Shown piece by piece: positions 62,740 through 64,000 of a DNA stretch of 64,000 nt; the first letter of the stretch is position 1; each line of letters opens with the position of its first letter. A program made the translations under genes and the position numbers. The stretch lies in the NCBI RefSeq assembly GCF_900115265.1, contig NZ_FOVU01000003.1, positions 372,001-436,000 on the forward strand, read 5' to 3'. The DNA comes from Bradyrhizobium sp. Ghvi. GTDB lineage: Bacteria > Pseudomonadota > Alphaproteobacteria > Rhizobiales > Xanthobacteraceae. Below the pieces are notes generated by a model, which saw nothing but the letters and a program-made list of their open reading frames with translations, searched no databases and was not told the DNA's origin.

Positions 62740-62774
62740 TTGCGATGACACGCGTTCCGTGCCTGCCCAACTTT
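62740..62774. repeat. Direct repeat copy B flanking the cyclase gene
   Basis: TTGCGATGACACGCGTTCC..GCCCAACTTT is the partner of 60972-61005. Copy B is upstream of the cyclase gene, within the gap to the LLM gene, and may overlap their promoters. Short in-frame similarity on the minus strand extends beyond the core, so the full repeat may be longer and more diverged. Confidence 0.7.
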
Positions 62775-62826
62775 TCATTCAGGCGGCCTATCGCAAATTG
62801 CCGTGGTCACGCTTAGCTTGGGGCTC

Positions 62827-63849
62827 ATGAAAAAGATCGGATTCCTGTCCTTCGGACACTGGACACCCTCGCCGCAATCGCAGACGCGCTCGGCGGCTGA
62901 TACGCTGCTGCAATCGATCGATCTTGCGGTCGCGGCCGAGCAGCTTGGCGCGGACGGCGCCTATTTTCGCGTGCATCATTTCGCGCGGCAGCTGGCTTCA
63001 CCCTTCCCGCTGCTGGCTGCGGTCGGCGCCAGGACCAGCAGGATCGAGATCGGCACGGCCGTGATCGACATGCGCTACGAGAACCCGCTCTACATGGTGG
63101 AGGATGCCGGCAGCGCCGATCTCATCGCCGGCGGACGGCTCCAGCTCGGCATCAGCCGCGGCTCGCCCGAGCAGGTGATCGACGGCTGGCGCTATTTCGG
63201 CTATCGCCCGGCCGAAGGGCAGAGCGATGCCGACATGGGGCGGCGCCACGCCGAAGTATTTCTCGATCTGCTCCGCGGCGAAGGTTTTGCAGAGCCCAAT
63301 CCGCAGCCGATGTTTCCGAACCCGCCGGGCCTGTTGCGCCTCGAGCCGCATGCCGCCGGCTTGCGCGAGCGGATCTGGTGGGGTGCCGGCTCGAATGCGA
63401 CGGCGGTTTGGGCGGCGAAGCTCGGCATGAATTTGCAGAGCTCGACGCTGAAGAACGACGAAACAGGTGAAGCCTTTCACGTGCAGCAGGCCGCGCAGAT
63501 CCGCAGTTTTCGCGCCGCATGGAAGGAAGCCGGCCACACGCGCGAGCCGCGCGTCTCCGTCAGCCGCAGCATCTTCGCGCTGATGGACGATCGCGACCGC
63601 GCCTATTTCGGCCGCGAGCGCGGCGGCGAGGATCAGATCGGCTTCATCGACCCGCACACCCGCGCGATCTTCGGCCGCTCCTATGCGGCGGAGCCGGACG
63701 TGCTGATCGAGCAGCTCAGGCAGGACGAAGCGATCACTGAAGCCGATACGCTGCTGCTGACCATCCCGAACCAGCTCGGCGTCGACTACTGCGCGCACGC
63801 GATCGAGGCGATTTTGACCCACGTGGCGCCGGCGCTGGGGTGGCGCTAG
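62827..63849 (+). CDS. LLM-class flavin-dependent oxidoreductase
   Basis: 340 residues from ATG 62827. Luciferase-like fold with IGFLSFGHWTPSPQ at the start, AAEQLGADGAYFRVHHFARQ and IEIGTAVIDMRYENPLYMVEDAGSADLIAGGRLQLGISRGSPEQ (in parts). It differs from the LLM at 8739 and resembles the group of F420- or FMN-dependent monooxygenase-like proteins without known substrate. Divergent from the cyclase gene. Confidence 0.92.
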   Translation: MKKIGFLSFGHWTPSPQSQTRSAADTLLQSIDLAVAAEQLGADGAYFRVHHFARQLASPFPLLAAVGARTSRIEIGTAVIDMRYENPLYMVEDAGSADLIAGGRLQLGISRGSPEQVIDGWRYFGYRPAEGQSDADMGRRHAEVFLDLLRGEGFAEPNPQPMFPNPPGLLRLEPHAAGLRERIWWGAGSNATAVWAAKLGMNLQSSTLKNDETGEAFHVQQAAQIRSFRAAWKEAGHTREPRVSVSRSIFALMDDRDRAYFGRERGGEDQIGFIDPHTRAIFGRSYAAEPDVLIEQLRQDEAITEADTLLLTIPNQLGVDYCAHAIEAILTHVAPALGWR

Positions 63850-64000
63850 CTTTCTAGCGAGCCCGCCCTCGCGCGCATCGCCGGTCGTGTGAAGTGGAGC
63901 GAGGCGGCCAACCGCTCGGCCATGATGGAGCCTCTGGCCGTCGCCGCTGGGACGGCGTTGACCGCCTCGCTTTCGTGGTGAGCTTAGTGTTGACGCTCGT

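Overview
The window reads as chromosomal DNA of an alphaproteobacterium of the Bradyrhizobium/Rhodopseudomonas group: high GC, dense short-spaced operons with ATGA-type overlaps, a full carbon-phosphorus (C-P) lyase locus, and several families of long palindromic intergenic repeats of the kind I associate with Bradyrhizobium. The genus is an inference from style; no rRNA is present. I see no CRISPR array, transposase, integrase or prophage gene.

Layout. 1-5.8 kb: epimerase (cut by the window edge) and SDR divergent from a TetR regulator, a haloperoxidase-like hydrolase with a membrane protein, an EthD-like protein and a cNMP-domain/thioredoxin-reductase-like fusion. 5.9-7.4 kb: small charged protein, tRNA-Thr(GGT) and about 0.8 kb without a clear gene. 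7.4-13.4 kb: HAD phosphatase plus cNMP protein, LLM oxidoreductase, O-acetylhomoserine sulfhydrylase plus hydrolase, a basic DUF6496-like protein and a FabG-like SDR.

13.6-28.0 kb is the centrepiece, a phosphonate island: phnG-H-I-J-K-L-M-N plus an FMN-binding-type protein on the minus strand, divergent from the repressor gene phnF; then the transporter phnC-D-E-E on the minus strand, divergent from a hexapeptide acyltransferase, a second PhnM-like hydrolase and a DUF1045 (2H phosphoesterase) protein. PHO-box-like 11-bp direct repeats lie in both divergent gaps, and a perfect inverted repeat sits over the predicted phnG promoter, so phosphate starvation (PhoB) and a PhnF ligand probably act together. 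No phnP is visible; the 2H phosphoesterase is a candidate replacement.

28-48 kb: DapA-like aldolase, chemoreceptor, MarR plus enoyl-CoA hydratase (with a promoter/operator that predicts a leaderless mRNA), TetR divergent from an EmrAB-type efflux pair, serA, a multi-rhodanese protein, a secreted SH3-like protein, a Tat-exported hydrolase with LysR, a TonB siderophore receptor with a PepSY membrane protein, and a DapA-like/FAD-oxidase/GntR catabolic locus with a strong operator candidate.

48-64 kb: a small coiled-coil gene, YgiQ-type radical SAM protein, three poorly known proteins (DUF4274-like, DUF1963, unknown), an Rrf2 regulator plus methyltransferase (second leaderless-type promoter), a 32-residue membrane peptide beside two tandem Rnk/GreA-like genes, a His-rich secreted protein, an MmcQ/YjbR protein, a lytic transglycosylase, a FetAB-type exporter in operon with a Cj0069-family ATP-grasp-like protein, a class III nucleotide cyclase bracketed by a diverged direct repeat, and a second LLM oxidoreductase.
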